From NCBI GenBank assembly GCA_965199765.1, contig CBDATC010000001.1, forward strand, positions 558,001 through 622,000: 64,000 nt of DNA, given 5' to 3'. The notes under the pieces were generated by a model. That model searched no databases. It saw only the letters and a program-made list of their open reading frames with translations, and was not told the DNA's origin. Positions 45,583-53,785 of the stretch are shown piece by piece. How positions within the stretch are numbered: position 1 is the first letter of the stretch; every line of letters begins with the position of its first letter. A program made the position numbers and the translations under genes. Source of the DNA: JAPOXR01 sp965199765 (lineage in GTDB: Bacteria > Pseudomonadota > Alphaproteobacteria > Rhodobacterales > Rhodobacteraceae).

Positions 45583-46302
45583 TCAACCCTGTTTCTCCAA
45601 TCGACTCTCTGAACCGCTCAAATGCATGCTGAGTGAATAGATCATCCAAGCGAGCATGATGGCGTTCAGTATGTGCCACAAGAAATGCGTTCCGAGGGGC
45701 AGAAAACCGCAGACCAGCCCATCCAACCAACGAAAACCGAGTGATACCGAAAGGATCAAAGCGCCGATCAAAAGCTGCTTCGCCACAAGTGGCAATCGGT
45801 TTCTCAGCAAAAACGCGTAAGCAAAAATCAAAAACGCAATCGGCAAATAAGATGTTGAACTTCCGATCCATGGCAAAGCGTACGAAACACCGGAAACCAC
45901 AATCCAGGCATACGGAAAAAACATAACTGTCATCCCCAGCGCATAGAGTGCCCGCATCTGCCAAAAATAGCGATTGGCTGCGTAGAGATAAGTGAGCACG
46001 AACAAAATGATCGGAATGACATCAGCAAGCGCAGACAGCCGAGTCGCGAAGGTATGGAATAGTCCGGATCCAATGCCGATCAAAAATAAAAGCACACTGA
46101 GCGCCATCGGCAAAACATGCCGTCTCGTTTCCGGCCGGACCGCCACAATGATCGCTGCGATGACAAACGCGATGTTGGTTACTGCGTTCACAGGTTCGGC
46201 CCAGAGACCGGGTTCAACCCTTTCGCAATATCCGTCTATATAATCTGAATGCTCCACCAAATACTCCAACCTCTGCAAAGCGAGAACATCTGTTGTCCGC
46301 AC
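45583..46302 (-). CDS. Ceramidase-family integral membrane hydrolase
   Basis: A 239-residue protein with seven predicted membrane helices, of the alkaline ceramidase/CREST superfamily. Conserved pieces are DGYCERVEPGLWAEPVNAVT, where the early acidic residues sit, NIAFVIAAI, IGSGLFHTFATRLSALADVIP (His and Asp of the metal site) and GTHFLWHILNAIML (two His). These His/Asp residues bind zinc and hydrolyse the amide of ceramide-like lipids in characterised relatives. Whether this bacterium makes sphingolipids is unknown. It lies upstream of gatC on the same strand. Confidence 0.85.
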   Translation of the reverse strand: MRTTDVLALQRLEYLVEHSDYIDGYCERVEPGLWAEPVNAVTNIAFVIAAIIVAVRPETRRHVLPMALSVLLFLIGIGSGLFHTFATRLSALADVIPIILFVLTYLYAANRYFWQMRALYALGMTVMFFPYAWIVVSGVSYALPWIGSSTSYLPIAFLIFAYAFLLRNRLPLVAKQLLIGALILSVSLGFRWLDGLVCGFLPLGTHFLWHILNAIMLAWMIYSLSMHLSGSESRLEKQG

Positions 46303-46442
46303 TGTTCATCTGGGCGTCTGATAATGGAATTAGCGCCTATCGACAACGAGCAGATCTGAAAACTCGAAAATCGGTATTGCGAGGTCAGTGTAAGGACAAC
46401 GAAGGAACCATGATGATGGTCGCAAGTTGCCCAATCTTCGTT

Positions 46443-46907
46443 TCATCGAAGTGATTCGAAAAACGACTTAAGAAGTTCCGCAGCTGTATTTTCTCCGATC
46501 CCACCATAAACCTCCGGTCTGTGGTGGCATTGCGGATGCGAAAAGACTCTTGAACCATGTTCGACGCCCCCGGATTTTGGATCAGACGCGCCAAAATACA
46601 GTCGGGCAATCCGAGCATGGGCGATAGCGGCCGCACACATGGCGCAAGGTTCAAGAGTCGAATAAAGGCTGCAACCTGAAAGGCGTTCACTGCCTATGGC
46701 CGCGCAAGCGCTCCTGATCGTCAGCAATTCGGCGTGTGCAGTTGGATCTTTTAGTTCCTTTACCCGATTGCCAGACCGCGCCACCAAACGTCCGGCGGCA
46801 TCCGCAATAGCAGCTCCTACCGGGACTTCGCCTCTTCTCAGCGCAGCCCGTGCTTCTTCCAAGGCTTCCCCCATGTGCCCAAGAAATGGGTCTCTTGAAA
46901 AACTCAC
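46443..46907 (-). CDS. tadA: tRNA-specific adenosine deaminase
   Basis: A 154-residue zinc deaminase that converts A34 to inosine in tRNA-Arg(ACG), an essential step. The zinc site has HAE in DPTAHAELLTIRSAC, with the catalytic glutamate, and PCAMC in LYSTLEPCAMCAAAI. SDPKSGGVEHG is also typical. In many Rhizobiales tadA is divergent from the RsuA/RluB synthase gene with a short spacer; here the two are divergent but separated by almost 1 kb that contains a broken ATPase-like gene. Confidence 0.95.
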   Translation of the reverse strand: MSFSRDPFLGHMGEALEEARAALRRGEVPVGAAIADAAGRLVARSGNRVKELKDPTAHAELLTIRSACAAIGSERLSGCSLYSTLEPCAMCAAAIAHARIARLYFGASDPKSGGVEHGSRVFSHPQCHHRPEVYGGIGENTAAELLKSFFESLR

Positions 46908-47262
46908 AGTAATCGTTTCGCCTTTTCCACACCTTTCCGCATCTTTGGTATCGCCGATCTCTCAGGGTGAATTCAGTCCAAATGAGCAAGCTGTGAATAT
47001 TTCTCAAAGCAAGGTTGGTGATATACGCCCACTCTCTATCTGGAGAATTTGAAAGAGTCATCAGGTTCTGATGCAGATGGCTTCAGCTCTGAGTTCGGTG
47101 AATCCAAGGATCATGACCTGATCTCCAGCTTCATCCGCTTCGCCAAATTCTCCAGACCGAAGTAGAAGCACCCATACCCCTTGTATGTCTAGATCAAAGA
47201 TGAAGGACAAGTTGGTGGTTGCGGAGAACAAAATTTTTTAGGCCTGTGGGAAACACCGATTT

Positions 47263-47571
47263 TCAGGATGGGTTTCTCTGGTTGCAGCCGGTGCTTTGCA
47301 AAGTCAGAATGCTGAGAAGGGTCGCACAAAATCCTTCGTTGACTGTTCGCTGCTTCGCAGCTGGTCCCGTTTTGGCAACTTGAGCCTGACCATCAGGCCA
47401 CCAGCCATTTTTTTTCGAACAAGCCCTCTTGATCAACTCGGTCCTTCCAATCCCCCTTCCTCCCATGACTGCGATGGAGCGGAATTTAGGCCTCTCGAAC
47501 AGCCTGATCAGTTTTGTCTTTGCAGCGGCCGTAGAAGCTCCACCCATGGTAGTGTCCAGAATCTTTCGCAC
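47263..47571 (-). pseudogene. Fragment resembling an AAA-type ATPase N-terminus
   Basis: A 102-residue frame with KLIRLFERPKFRSIAVMGGR and GIGRTELIKRAC, which resembles the start of the archaeal-ATPase-like ATP-binding proteins whose P-loop reads GRRRIGKTEL. Here the P-loop lysine would be Arg (GGRGIGRT), so nucleotide binding is doubtful, and similarity stops after about 55 residues while the parents have 400 or more. A decayed remnant of a mobile or accessory gene is the simplest reading. Low certainty. Confidence 0.4.
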
Positions 47572-47727
47572 TTTCGATCATGCGCCGGCGACTCCGTTAA
47601 ACCACAATACTAAAATTTACACCGATGCGTTTAAGCAGAGTTTAATCTGATCCAACCGGTCGCTTAGCATTCTACGTCATAAAGCGGTCGTTGATCGCTT
47701 GTTGTGTCGCTTGCAGATGCGATGGGA

Positions 47728-47796
47728 AGACAGTGGACATGAAGGTGTGGGTCACCTCCTTTTTGCCTTAGGTCCACTGTCACAAGGAATGTGACC
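47728..47796 (+). promoter_or_regulatory. Interleaved inverted repeats (possible pseudoknot) upstream of the RsuA/RluB gene
   Basis: Two arms are interleaved: GACAGTGGAC (47728-47737) pairs with GTCCACTGTC (47771-47780), and GGGTCAC (47748-47754) pairs with GTGACCC (47790-47796). The A-B-A'-B' order gives an H-type pseudoknot with loops of 10, 16 and 9 bases if transcribed. It ends 78 bases before the synthase start. It could be an RNA switch, or a relic of two insertion-element ends. Confidence 0.5.
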
Positions 47797-47874
47797 CAGA
47801 AATTTTTGGCGGTTTAATGACTAAATCCATTCTCAATGTGGAGTTACGCGCCATCCAAAGATATGCACAGCGGT

Positions 47875-48621
47875 ATGACCAATCAAACGAATAAAGGCCA
47901 GAGGATCGCAAAATTCATCTCGCGCGCCGGAATTGAATCCCGGCGGGGAGCTGAAAGACTGGTTTGGGAAGGTCGGGTTGCTGTGAACAACAAGCCCATA
48001 GACAGCCCAGCCTTTGTCGTGCGCTCCCATGACAGCGTTACCGTTGACGGCAAGCTAATAGAATTGACCGAGACGGCGCGGTTATGGCGATACCATAAGA
48101 GAGCTGGGCTGGTCACCACCCGGCGTGATGAAAAGAATCGAAAAACTGTGTTCGACGACTTGCCGAGCGACCTACCTCGGCTGATGCCGGTCGGCCGACT
48201 GGACTTGACCTCCGAAGGTTTGTTGCTGTTGACCAATCACGGCGGGATGAAGCGACTGCTTGAGCATCCGTCAACGGGATGGCTTCGAAAATATCGTGTT
48301 CGCGCATATGGCAGGGTCAGTGAAACACAAGTTGACAAATTGAGACACGGAATCGTCTGCTCGGGCGAAAAACTCGGCCCCATGGAGGTTCAGATCGATC
48401 GTCGTTCCGGCAGCAACAGCTGGTATACGGTCGGATTGCGGCAAGGCCGAAACCGTGAAGTCCGCAAAGCAATGCAGACTATTGGTCTGACAGTCAACCG
48501 TTTGATCCGCATCTCATTCGGGCCGTTTCAACTGGGTGACCTGTCTCCCGGCGAATTGAAAGAAGTTCGGCGAAAAGCGCTGCGCGAACAGATCGGCGAT
48601 CTTCAACGTTTTGAAGCGTAA
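47875..48621 (+). CDS. 23S/16S rRNA pseudouridine synthase, RsuA/RluB family
   Basis: I favour ATG 47875 (MTNQTNKGQRIAKFI), giving 248 residues; an earlier in-frame ATG at 47863 and the frame opening at 47836 are possible. An S4 RNA-binding domain fills about residues 8-65 (RIAKFISRAGIESRRGAERLV). The catalytic aspartate is in VGRLDLTSEGLLLLTN, and KYRVRAYG and LRQGRNREVRKAM complete the family's motif set. It isomerises a uridine in rRNA; RluB or RsuA identity cannot be fixed. The TerC-family gene starts 34 bases downstream on the same strand. Confidence 0.92.
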   Translation: MTNQTNKGQRIAKFISRAGIESRRGAERLVWEGRVAVNNKPIDSPAFVVRSHDSVTVDGKLIELTETARLWRYHKRAGLVTTRRDEKNRKTVFDDLPSDLPRLMPVGRLDLTSEGLLLLTNHGGMKRLLEHPSTGWLRKYRVRAYGRVSETQVDKLRHGIVCSGEKLGPMEVQIDRRSGSNSWYTVGLRQGRNREVRKAMQTIGLTVNRLIRISFGPFQLGDLSPGELKEVRRKALREQIGDLQRFEA

Positions 48622-48655
48622 GCCCCGCCATACACCACCAAAAAACAGGTTCAAA

Positions 48656-49456
48656 ATGACAGATCTCTTCACATTCCAAAATCTCGTGAGTCTGCTGATG
48701 CTATGCTTTTTGCAGGCTGTGCTTGGCTTTGACAATCTGCTCTATATTTCCATTGAATCAAGACGAGCGCCAGCACAGCACCAGCGCAATGTCCGGAAAT
48801 ACGGAATCATTTTGGCTGTTGCACTCCGCGTTGTTCTGCTGCTGATCATGGTGCAACTGATCGATTCTCTGCGTGAACCCTTCTTTGTGCTTGATTTTCC
48901 GGGAGTTCTTCAAGGTGGCGTCAATTTCGCGACCATTGTGTTTCTGTTTGGCGGAATTTTCATCATTTACACAGCGGTAGCTGAAATTTCCCACATGCTG
49001 CTGTTCGACGAACATCAATCCAAACACCATCAACGCAAACCAAAATCAGCGATTCAAGTGGTCACGCTCATCGTGGTGATGAATTTGATATTCAGTTTTG
49101 ACTCAATCTTGTCCGCACTCGCCATAACCGATGTGATTCCGGTATTGGCGCTGGCTATCGCAGCTTCCGGGGTAGCGATGCTGGCGCTAGCCGATGGCGT
49201 TACTGAATTCCTCAAAACGCACAGAATGTTTGAAGTGCTCGGTCTCTTTATCTTGCTGATTGTCGGAGTCGTTTTGATCGGTGAAGCCGGGCCGGCGGCG
49301 GCGCATGCCATGCACGACGACTCGCTGCAGATTCGTATTTTCGGTTACGAACTTCTTCCGATGTCGAAGACGACATTCTATTTTTCGACTGTGGTTCTGT
49401 TTATTGTGGAAATAATTCAGTCTATCTACCAGAAGCGTATTGCGACGAGCCGGTAA
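48656..49456 (+). CDS. TerC-family integral membrane protein
   Basis: I start at ATG 48656 (MTDLFTFQNLVSLLM), giving 266 residues; the longer frame overlaps the synthase gene. It has about seven membrane segments with acidic residues inside them: CFLQAVLGFDNLLYIS near the start and MNLIFSFDSILSALAITDVIP in the middle, the paired N/S-F-D motifs of TerC. Relatives named TerC, YkoY or Alx export manganese or support tellurite resistance. A His-rich loop (DEHQSKHHQRK) could be a metal sensor. It may be cotranscribed with the upstream synthase gene. Confidence 0.9.
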   Translation: MTDLFTFQNLVSLLMLCFLQAVLGFDNLLYISIESRRAPAQHQRNVRKYGIILAVALRVVLLLIMVQLIDSLREPFFVLDFPGVLQGGVNFATIVFLFGGIFIIYTAVAEISHMLLFDEHQSKHHQRKPKSAIQVVTLIVVMNLIFSFDSILSALAITDVIPVLALAIAASGVAMLALADGVTEFLKTHRMFEVLGLFILLIVGVVLIGEAGPAAAHAMHDDSLQIRIFGYELLPMSKTTFYFSTVVLFIVEIIQSIYQKRIATSR

Positions 49457-50229
49457 TTCCAAATTAACGAAATTCTGCAGCAGCGTCCTGCAATGGAATC
49501 AAACAATGTTTCCGATTCAATTTGCACCGGGAAGGCATGCAAAAATTAACGGTTGTCGCCTTTGCCGCAGTGCGGGAATTTATGATCGGAGGCTGTGACA
49601 CCATCAATTGCAGACCGCAGGCCGCTGCGCAAAGCGCAAATGACAGCTTTGCGCTGCGACAATCCCATCTGGATTCAGAGCCGCCTTTGCCTGAGCGATT
49701 GGCAGAAGACTTCAACAGCCCGATCTTTGCGAAGACGCATAAACTGGACGGGCGCTGCAGCGGTGAGAACGGCCAATTGTCAAACATTTAATTTTGGAGA
49801 AATCAGTGTCGGCACAGCTGCGAATGGCACATCGAGCAAGCGTTGTGCGCCTCATTTGGCAGAATCAAATCCAAACTGATCGGTCGATCAGGATTGTGAT
49901 CAATCTTCCCGCAATATGAATGCTCGTTGCGAGGGCAGCTTGCAGGGAAATGGTTTGAACACAGCGGACATTTTTTTGAGACCCGAACTTTCGGATCAGC
50001 TCCGCCGAATTTGTAATAGCCAACAGATCTTGGGCGGCGGCGGATTTTTCCGCGGACAGGCGACCAATGCCCCCTCCGTCCTTTCTGAACAATCCGAATT
50101 CACGTAACCGTCAACCCGCGACGGTTTGCTGCTTCGCAGGAATTATGATCCAAGCGTTTCTTCAGGGCTGGATGATGTGCAAGCCAGATTTGCTATTCAA
50201 TGCCTTGCTGTCGAAATTGGAAAGAAGAG
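49457..50229. other. Intergenic stretch upstream of the fructokinase-like gene
   Basis: Frames of 60-105 codons exist on both strands at 49464-49880 but none matches a family I know. A segment around 49640-49700 reads like DNPIW of some acetyltransferases, too short to support a call. No RNA gene or repeat recognised. Confidence 0.45.
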
Positions 50230-51174
50230 ATGACCGAAATACTGTGCTGCGGCGAAGCTTTGATTGACATGATCCCCCGGCAAACCTCGGAAGGCGACAA
50301 TTGTTTCGTTCCCCATGTCGGCGGCTCGGTTTACAATACAGCTGTGGCGCTGGGTCGTCTCGGAAATGATGTTTCGTTCGTTTCAGGGATTTCATCTGAC
50401 TTCTTCGGAGATCTGCTGAGGCACAAGCTGACCGAAGGCGGTGTGAATACGCAATGTTGCGTGGTTGCCGATCTTCCGACAACGCTGGCCTTCGTTCAAC
50501 TGGTCGATGGGGAGGCAAACTATGCCTTCTACGATGAAAACACCGCTGGCAGAATGTTGACTGCCGATGCGGTGCCGACACTGCCCCAATCATCCAAAGC
50601 TCTGTTCTTCGGAGGAATTTCACTGGTCTCAGAGCCGGGCGGTTCAGCCTATCAAGCGATCGCCGAGCAAGAGTCATCCCAAAGAGTTATCATGATCGAC
50701 CCGAACATCAGACCCCAATTTATTTCAGATGAGCAGCAGTTTCGGTCCCGTATGGAGACCCTGTTCCGACTTGCAGATATTGCAAAAGTTTCGGTTGAAG
50801 ACTTGAATTGGCTTTGTCCGGACCGGAACGAGCAGCGGAATTTTATCCGCGACCTGCTGGCAGGCGGGATTAAGCTCCTGTTGGTCACAGCTGGAGCTGA
50901 TGGTGCGACAGCTTATACACGCAATGAAACCGTCCATGTCAGCGCCGTCGAAACCGAGGTCGTCGACACGGTTGGCGCTGGCGACACCTTCAACGCAGGC
51001 GTGCTTGCCAAATTCAGTGCATTCGGTTTGTTGGATAAGGGTGCGCTCGCTGCACTTGACCGTGAGCACATTGCGAGTGCGATGGAATTCGCCAGCAAGA
51101 TCGCTTCCGTGAACGCATCCCGGTCAGGTTCAAATCCACCTTGGCGTTCTGAACTGTTGGATGGCTCCGCTTAG
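50230..51174 (+). CDS. PfkB-family carbohydrate kinase, fructokinase-like
   Basis: From ATG 50230 (MTEILCCGEALIDMIP), preceded by GGAAAGAAGAG, it has 314 residues. Sugar-binding HVGGSVYNTAVALGRLGNDV and the catalytic DTVGAGDTFNAGVLAKFSA are intact, with IDPNIRPQFI between them. This is the fructokinase/ribokinase subfamily, which phosphorylates free sugars at the cost of ATP. No transporter or glycosidase lies beside it; it converges on the HutH-like gene, with 33 bases between stops. Confidence 0.88.
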   Translation: MTEILCCGEALIDMIPRQTSEGDNCFVPHVGGSVYNTAVALGRLGNDVSFVSGISSDFFGDLLRHKLTEGGVNTQCCVVADLPTTLAFVQLVDGEANYAFYDENTAGRMLTADAVPTLPQSSKALFFGGISLVSEPGGSAYQAIAEQESSQRVIMIDPNIRPQFISDEQQFRSRMETLFRLADIAKVSVEDLNWLCPDRNEQRNFIRDLLAGGIKLLLVTAGADGATAYTRNETVHVSAVETEVVDTVGAGDTFNAGVLAKFSAFGLLDKGALAALDREHIASAMEFASKIASVNASRSGSNPPWRSELLDGSA

Positions 51175-51207
51175 GAGCAGCTAACCATTTCCTACTGAGC
51201 AATCGCG

Positions 51208-52716
51208 TTACATGGAGCGCACTTCAGCAAATTCCTTCAATGCGGTTTGCACAGTTTCCAAATCCCATGCCAGCGACCTGTCTTTTGTTAACATTGGCGA
51301 GTCTTGACGGATGCGGGCGTGCAGCGCTCGCACGATACTCGATGCTTTTCCTGGACCGCGCAGATCCACCGCCTGCGCCGCAACCAATGCCTCAAGCCCG
51401 CTCAATCGACGCATTGTCTGCGTCAGTTTTTCCATTCGAATTGCTATCTGCAAACCATCGCTGTCCATGTCTTCGACCGCTTCGCTGACTGGAGGCAGCG
51501 CAACGAGCGATGCCTGAGCCAACGCACTGATTTCGAGCAGCAGGGCATTGGCCGTCTTCAGCAGTGGAATCATTCCTGAGGACACGCCACCGACGGGTGA
51601 AAGACACCTTGGAAGGCCAGACAGTTCCGGCATCATCAGTTTTTGGCAGCGCTGAACCGAAGCTCGAGCGCAATCAAACAGAGCGATGCTAGAGCATTTC
51701 AGCGCATTGGTAATGCCTGGGTTAAAAAAATTCGGGGTCGAAACCATTTCACCTGCGTCAATTAGAACAGCTGGACTGTCGGATGTGCCGTTCAATTCAG
51801 CTTCAATCGCAGTCTCGCCTCCCTTCAGGGACTGACGCGCCGCACCAAAAACGACCGCCGAAAGCCTGAATGACAATGGATCTTGCACACGACGCGCTGA
51901 CAGTTTCGAATCCGCCAATGCCTCACGAAACCATTCTGCTGCCTCCCTCTGATATCCTGCCGGTCGGAGGGTGTTGACCCGATCATCGAAAATCGACCGA
52001 TTTCCAGCAAACCCTTCGAAGGAAACCAGCGCGGCAAGCATTCCCTCATGCAGGCACGCCTTCGCTGATTCTATCGCCATTGAAGCCATGGCGATGCTGA
52101 CAGCGCTGTGATTGATTAAAGCTACACCGTCTTTGGCATGCAGCGCACACTGCCTTACACCAGCCTTTTCGAGTTCGCGCTCTGATGGGACGGGACCACG
52201 CGGTGTCCAAACTTCCCCTTGTCCGATCAAAGGCAGCATCAAATGCGCATTGGACAAAAGGTCGCTTGCCCCAATTGAAGCCGTCGCAGGAACCACTGGC
52301 ATAATTCCAGCGTTGTAAAGTCCGATGAGCATGTCGACAGTGTTTGGATGGAGCCCCGACACACCTTTCGAAATCGACAAAATTCTAGCCAGCATCGCAG
52401 CACGACTGACTTGACTGGACAATGGAGCACCCGTCCCGCAGGCCCGGGTCGTGATAATCCGTCGCTGCGCCGCATCAGTGTCGGCATCTGGCATGGGCTG
52501 GTCAACCAAAGCGCCAAGTCCAGTGTTCAATCCATATACAGCAACACCATGATCAAGATTGTCTTCTACGACGCGGCGGGCTTCTCTGATCTTTCTCCAC
52601 AGCTCGTCGCTGAACTGAATGGAACGCTTCGATGCAGCAAGCTTCAAATACTCGGATATGCCGAGTTTTGTGCGGTTGGTGATCCAATAAACTGCATCCA
52701 TTTCTAACGATTTCAT
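51208..52716 (-). CDS. HutH-family lyase lacking the MIO glycine (Ala-Ser-Asp)
   Basis: A 502-residue protein of the histidine/phenylalanine ammonia-lyase family. It keeps AVYGLNTGLGALVD, the region VVPATASIGAS and VQDPLSFRLSAVVFG with the conserved Arg. The tripeptide that normally cyclises into the MIO cofactor, Ala-Ser-Gly, reads Ala-Ser-Asp (150-152), as if the Gly codon were deleted. His 83 of true HutH is also replaced by Arg (TTRACGTG). It could be an MIO-independent lyase; ergothionases, which release trimethylamine, are related proteins thought to work without MIO, but this link is my inference. It follows an ornithine-cyclodeaminase-like gene at the end of the hut cluster. Confidence 0.85.
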   Translation of the reverse strand: MKSLEMDAVYWITNRTKLGISEYLKLAASKRSIQFSDELWRKIREARRVVEDNLDHGVAVYGLNTGLGALVDQPMPDADTDAAQRRIITTRACGTGAPLSSQVSRAAMLARILSISKGVSGLHPNTVDMLIGLYNAGIMPVVPATASIGASDLLSNAHLMLPLIGQGEVWTPRGPVPSERELEKAGVRQCALHAKDGVALINHSAVSIAMASMAIESAKACLHEGMLAALVSFEGFAGNRSIFDDRVNTLRPAGYQREAAEWFREALADSKLSARRVQDPLSFRLSAVVFGAARQSLKGGETAIEAELNGTSDSPAVLIDAGEMVSTPNFFNPGITNALKCSSIALFDCARASVQRCQKLMMPELSGLPRCLSPVGGVSSGMIPLLKTANALLLEISALAQASLVALPPVSEAVEDMDSDGLQIAIRMEKLTQTMRRLSGLEALVAAQAVDLRGPGKASSIVRALHARIRQDSPMLTKDRSLAWDLETVQTALKEFAEVRSM

Positions 52717-52758
52717 CCCGCCTTGGATTGTTATCGCGCTCTTTCAACCGAGCCTCTT

Positions 52759-53766
52759 TCAATACAGACGAAATTTCTGTCCCACACTAAGCTTATCAGC
52801 CTTTTGCAGCATTGCATGCGCAAGCGCGATATCAGAAAGCGATAGACCGCGATGCCAAAACAAGATTGTCTCATCAGCGGACTCCCGGCCCGGCTTTTGA
52901 CCGGCTACAATCTCACACAACTCGGCGTGCAAAGTCTCGGCGGTGACCCGCCCGCTGTCAACATGCTCCCTGAAGGCCCCAAACGGGCCGCCTGCCTGCC
53001 CCCAGTCATCCATGATAAATTTATCCGCGATGTCAGTGAGTGAAAGCTCAATTGCCGACATCGTGCCATAAGGAACAACCAGCGCGCCCGGATGAATCCA
53101 GCTGGTCTTCAAAAGCGGTTGAGGCTGTGTAAGACGGGTGGCTTCAATGACAATATCAGCCCCTTCAACACTGCTCTTCCAATCCTGGCAAACCTTAACC
53201 TCGATTCCGATATCCGCCCTTAGCCGTTCGGCAAACGCTTCTCGACTTTCTTCACGCCTGGAATGAATGCGAACCTCATCGAACTCAAACAATGATGCTG
53301 TGAGTCGAACATTCCAATATGCTGTCCCTCGGGCACCGATATGCGCCAATACCTTTGGTTTGGGCGGCGCAAGATATTTGGCGCCGAGCGCGGTCATCGC
53401 TCCCGTCCGCATATCAGTCAGTCCCGCGCCATCGAGAATCGCTGTCGGCGCACCGTTCCTTTCGTCAAATAGCGTTACGAGTCCGTATTCGGACGGCCTG
53501 TTCTCCTGGTAATTGCCGACGAAATCTCCCACCACCTTGACGCCCGCTCGCCCGACAGCTCCGCCAATCCATCCCCTAAGAACATTGAAATGGCCTTCAA
53601 CGCCTGCATCCGGACGGATATGCATACGAGGTTCTATGGCAGTTTGACCATGACCCTGCATTCGCAGACCTTCTTCGACCGCTTCTAGAATATCGGTATC
53701 AGTCAGCTGCAGCGCAGCTATGTCGAAACGATTGAGAAAATCCACGTAAACCGGCGGTGTCGTCAT
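52759..53766 (-). CDS. Ornithine cyclodeaminase / mu-crystallin family protein
   Basis: I start at ATG 53766 (MTTPPVYVDFLNRFD), giving 335 residues; a TTG three codons earlier is possible. Family features: a central DGAGLTDMRTGAMTALGAKYLA with the substrate Arg and Thr residues, a Rossmann fold starting VLAHIGARGTAYWNVRL, in which the usual Gly-Ala-Gly is Gly-Ala-Arg-Gly, and ADIVIEATRLTQP. Members reduce imines or deaminate amino acids with NAD(P)H, so the substrate is open. It lies between hutU and the HutH paralogue on the same strand, 19 bases after hutU, and likely acts on a histidine-related compound or with the paralogue. Confidence 0.85.
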   Translation of the reverse strand: MTTPPVYVDFLNRFDIAALQLTDTDILEAVEEGLRMQGHGQTAIEPRMHIRPDAGVEGHFNVLRGWIGGAVGRAGVKVVGDFVGNYQENRPSEYGLVTLFDERNGAPTAILDGAGLTDMRTGAMTALGAKYLAPPKPKVLAHIGARGTAYWNVRLTASLFEFDEVRIHSRREESREAFAERLRADIGIEVKVCQDWKSSVEGADIVIEATRLTQPQPLLKTSWIHPGALVVPYGTMSAIELSLTDIADKFIMDDWGQAGGPFGAFREHVDSGRVTAETLHAELCEIVAGQKPGRESADETILFWHRGLSLSDIALAHAMLQKADKLSVGQKFRLY

Positions 53767-53785
53767 CGGTCGCAACCTTTAAAAT

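Larger units (their letters stand above)
46908..47874. other. Gap between tadA and the pseudouridine synthase gene
   Basis: About 970 bases containing a short ATPase-like fragment (47263-47571, minus) and an interleaved inverted repeat (47728-47796). The rest shows no gene. The spacing suggests foreign DNA was inserted between two normally neighbouring genes and then decayed. Confidence 0.5.

Noticed and set aside
49522..49880. Short frames with a DNPIW-like patch resembling an acetyltransferase
   Set aside because: The match is five residues long and the frames do not continue into any acetyltransferase motif.
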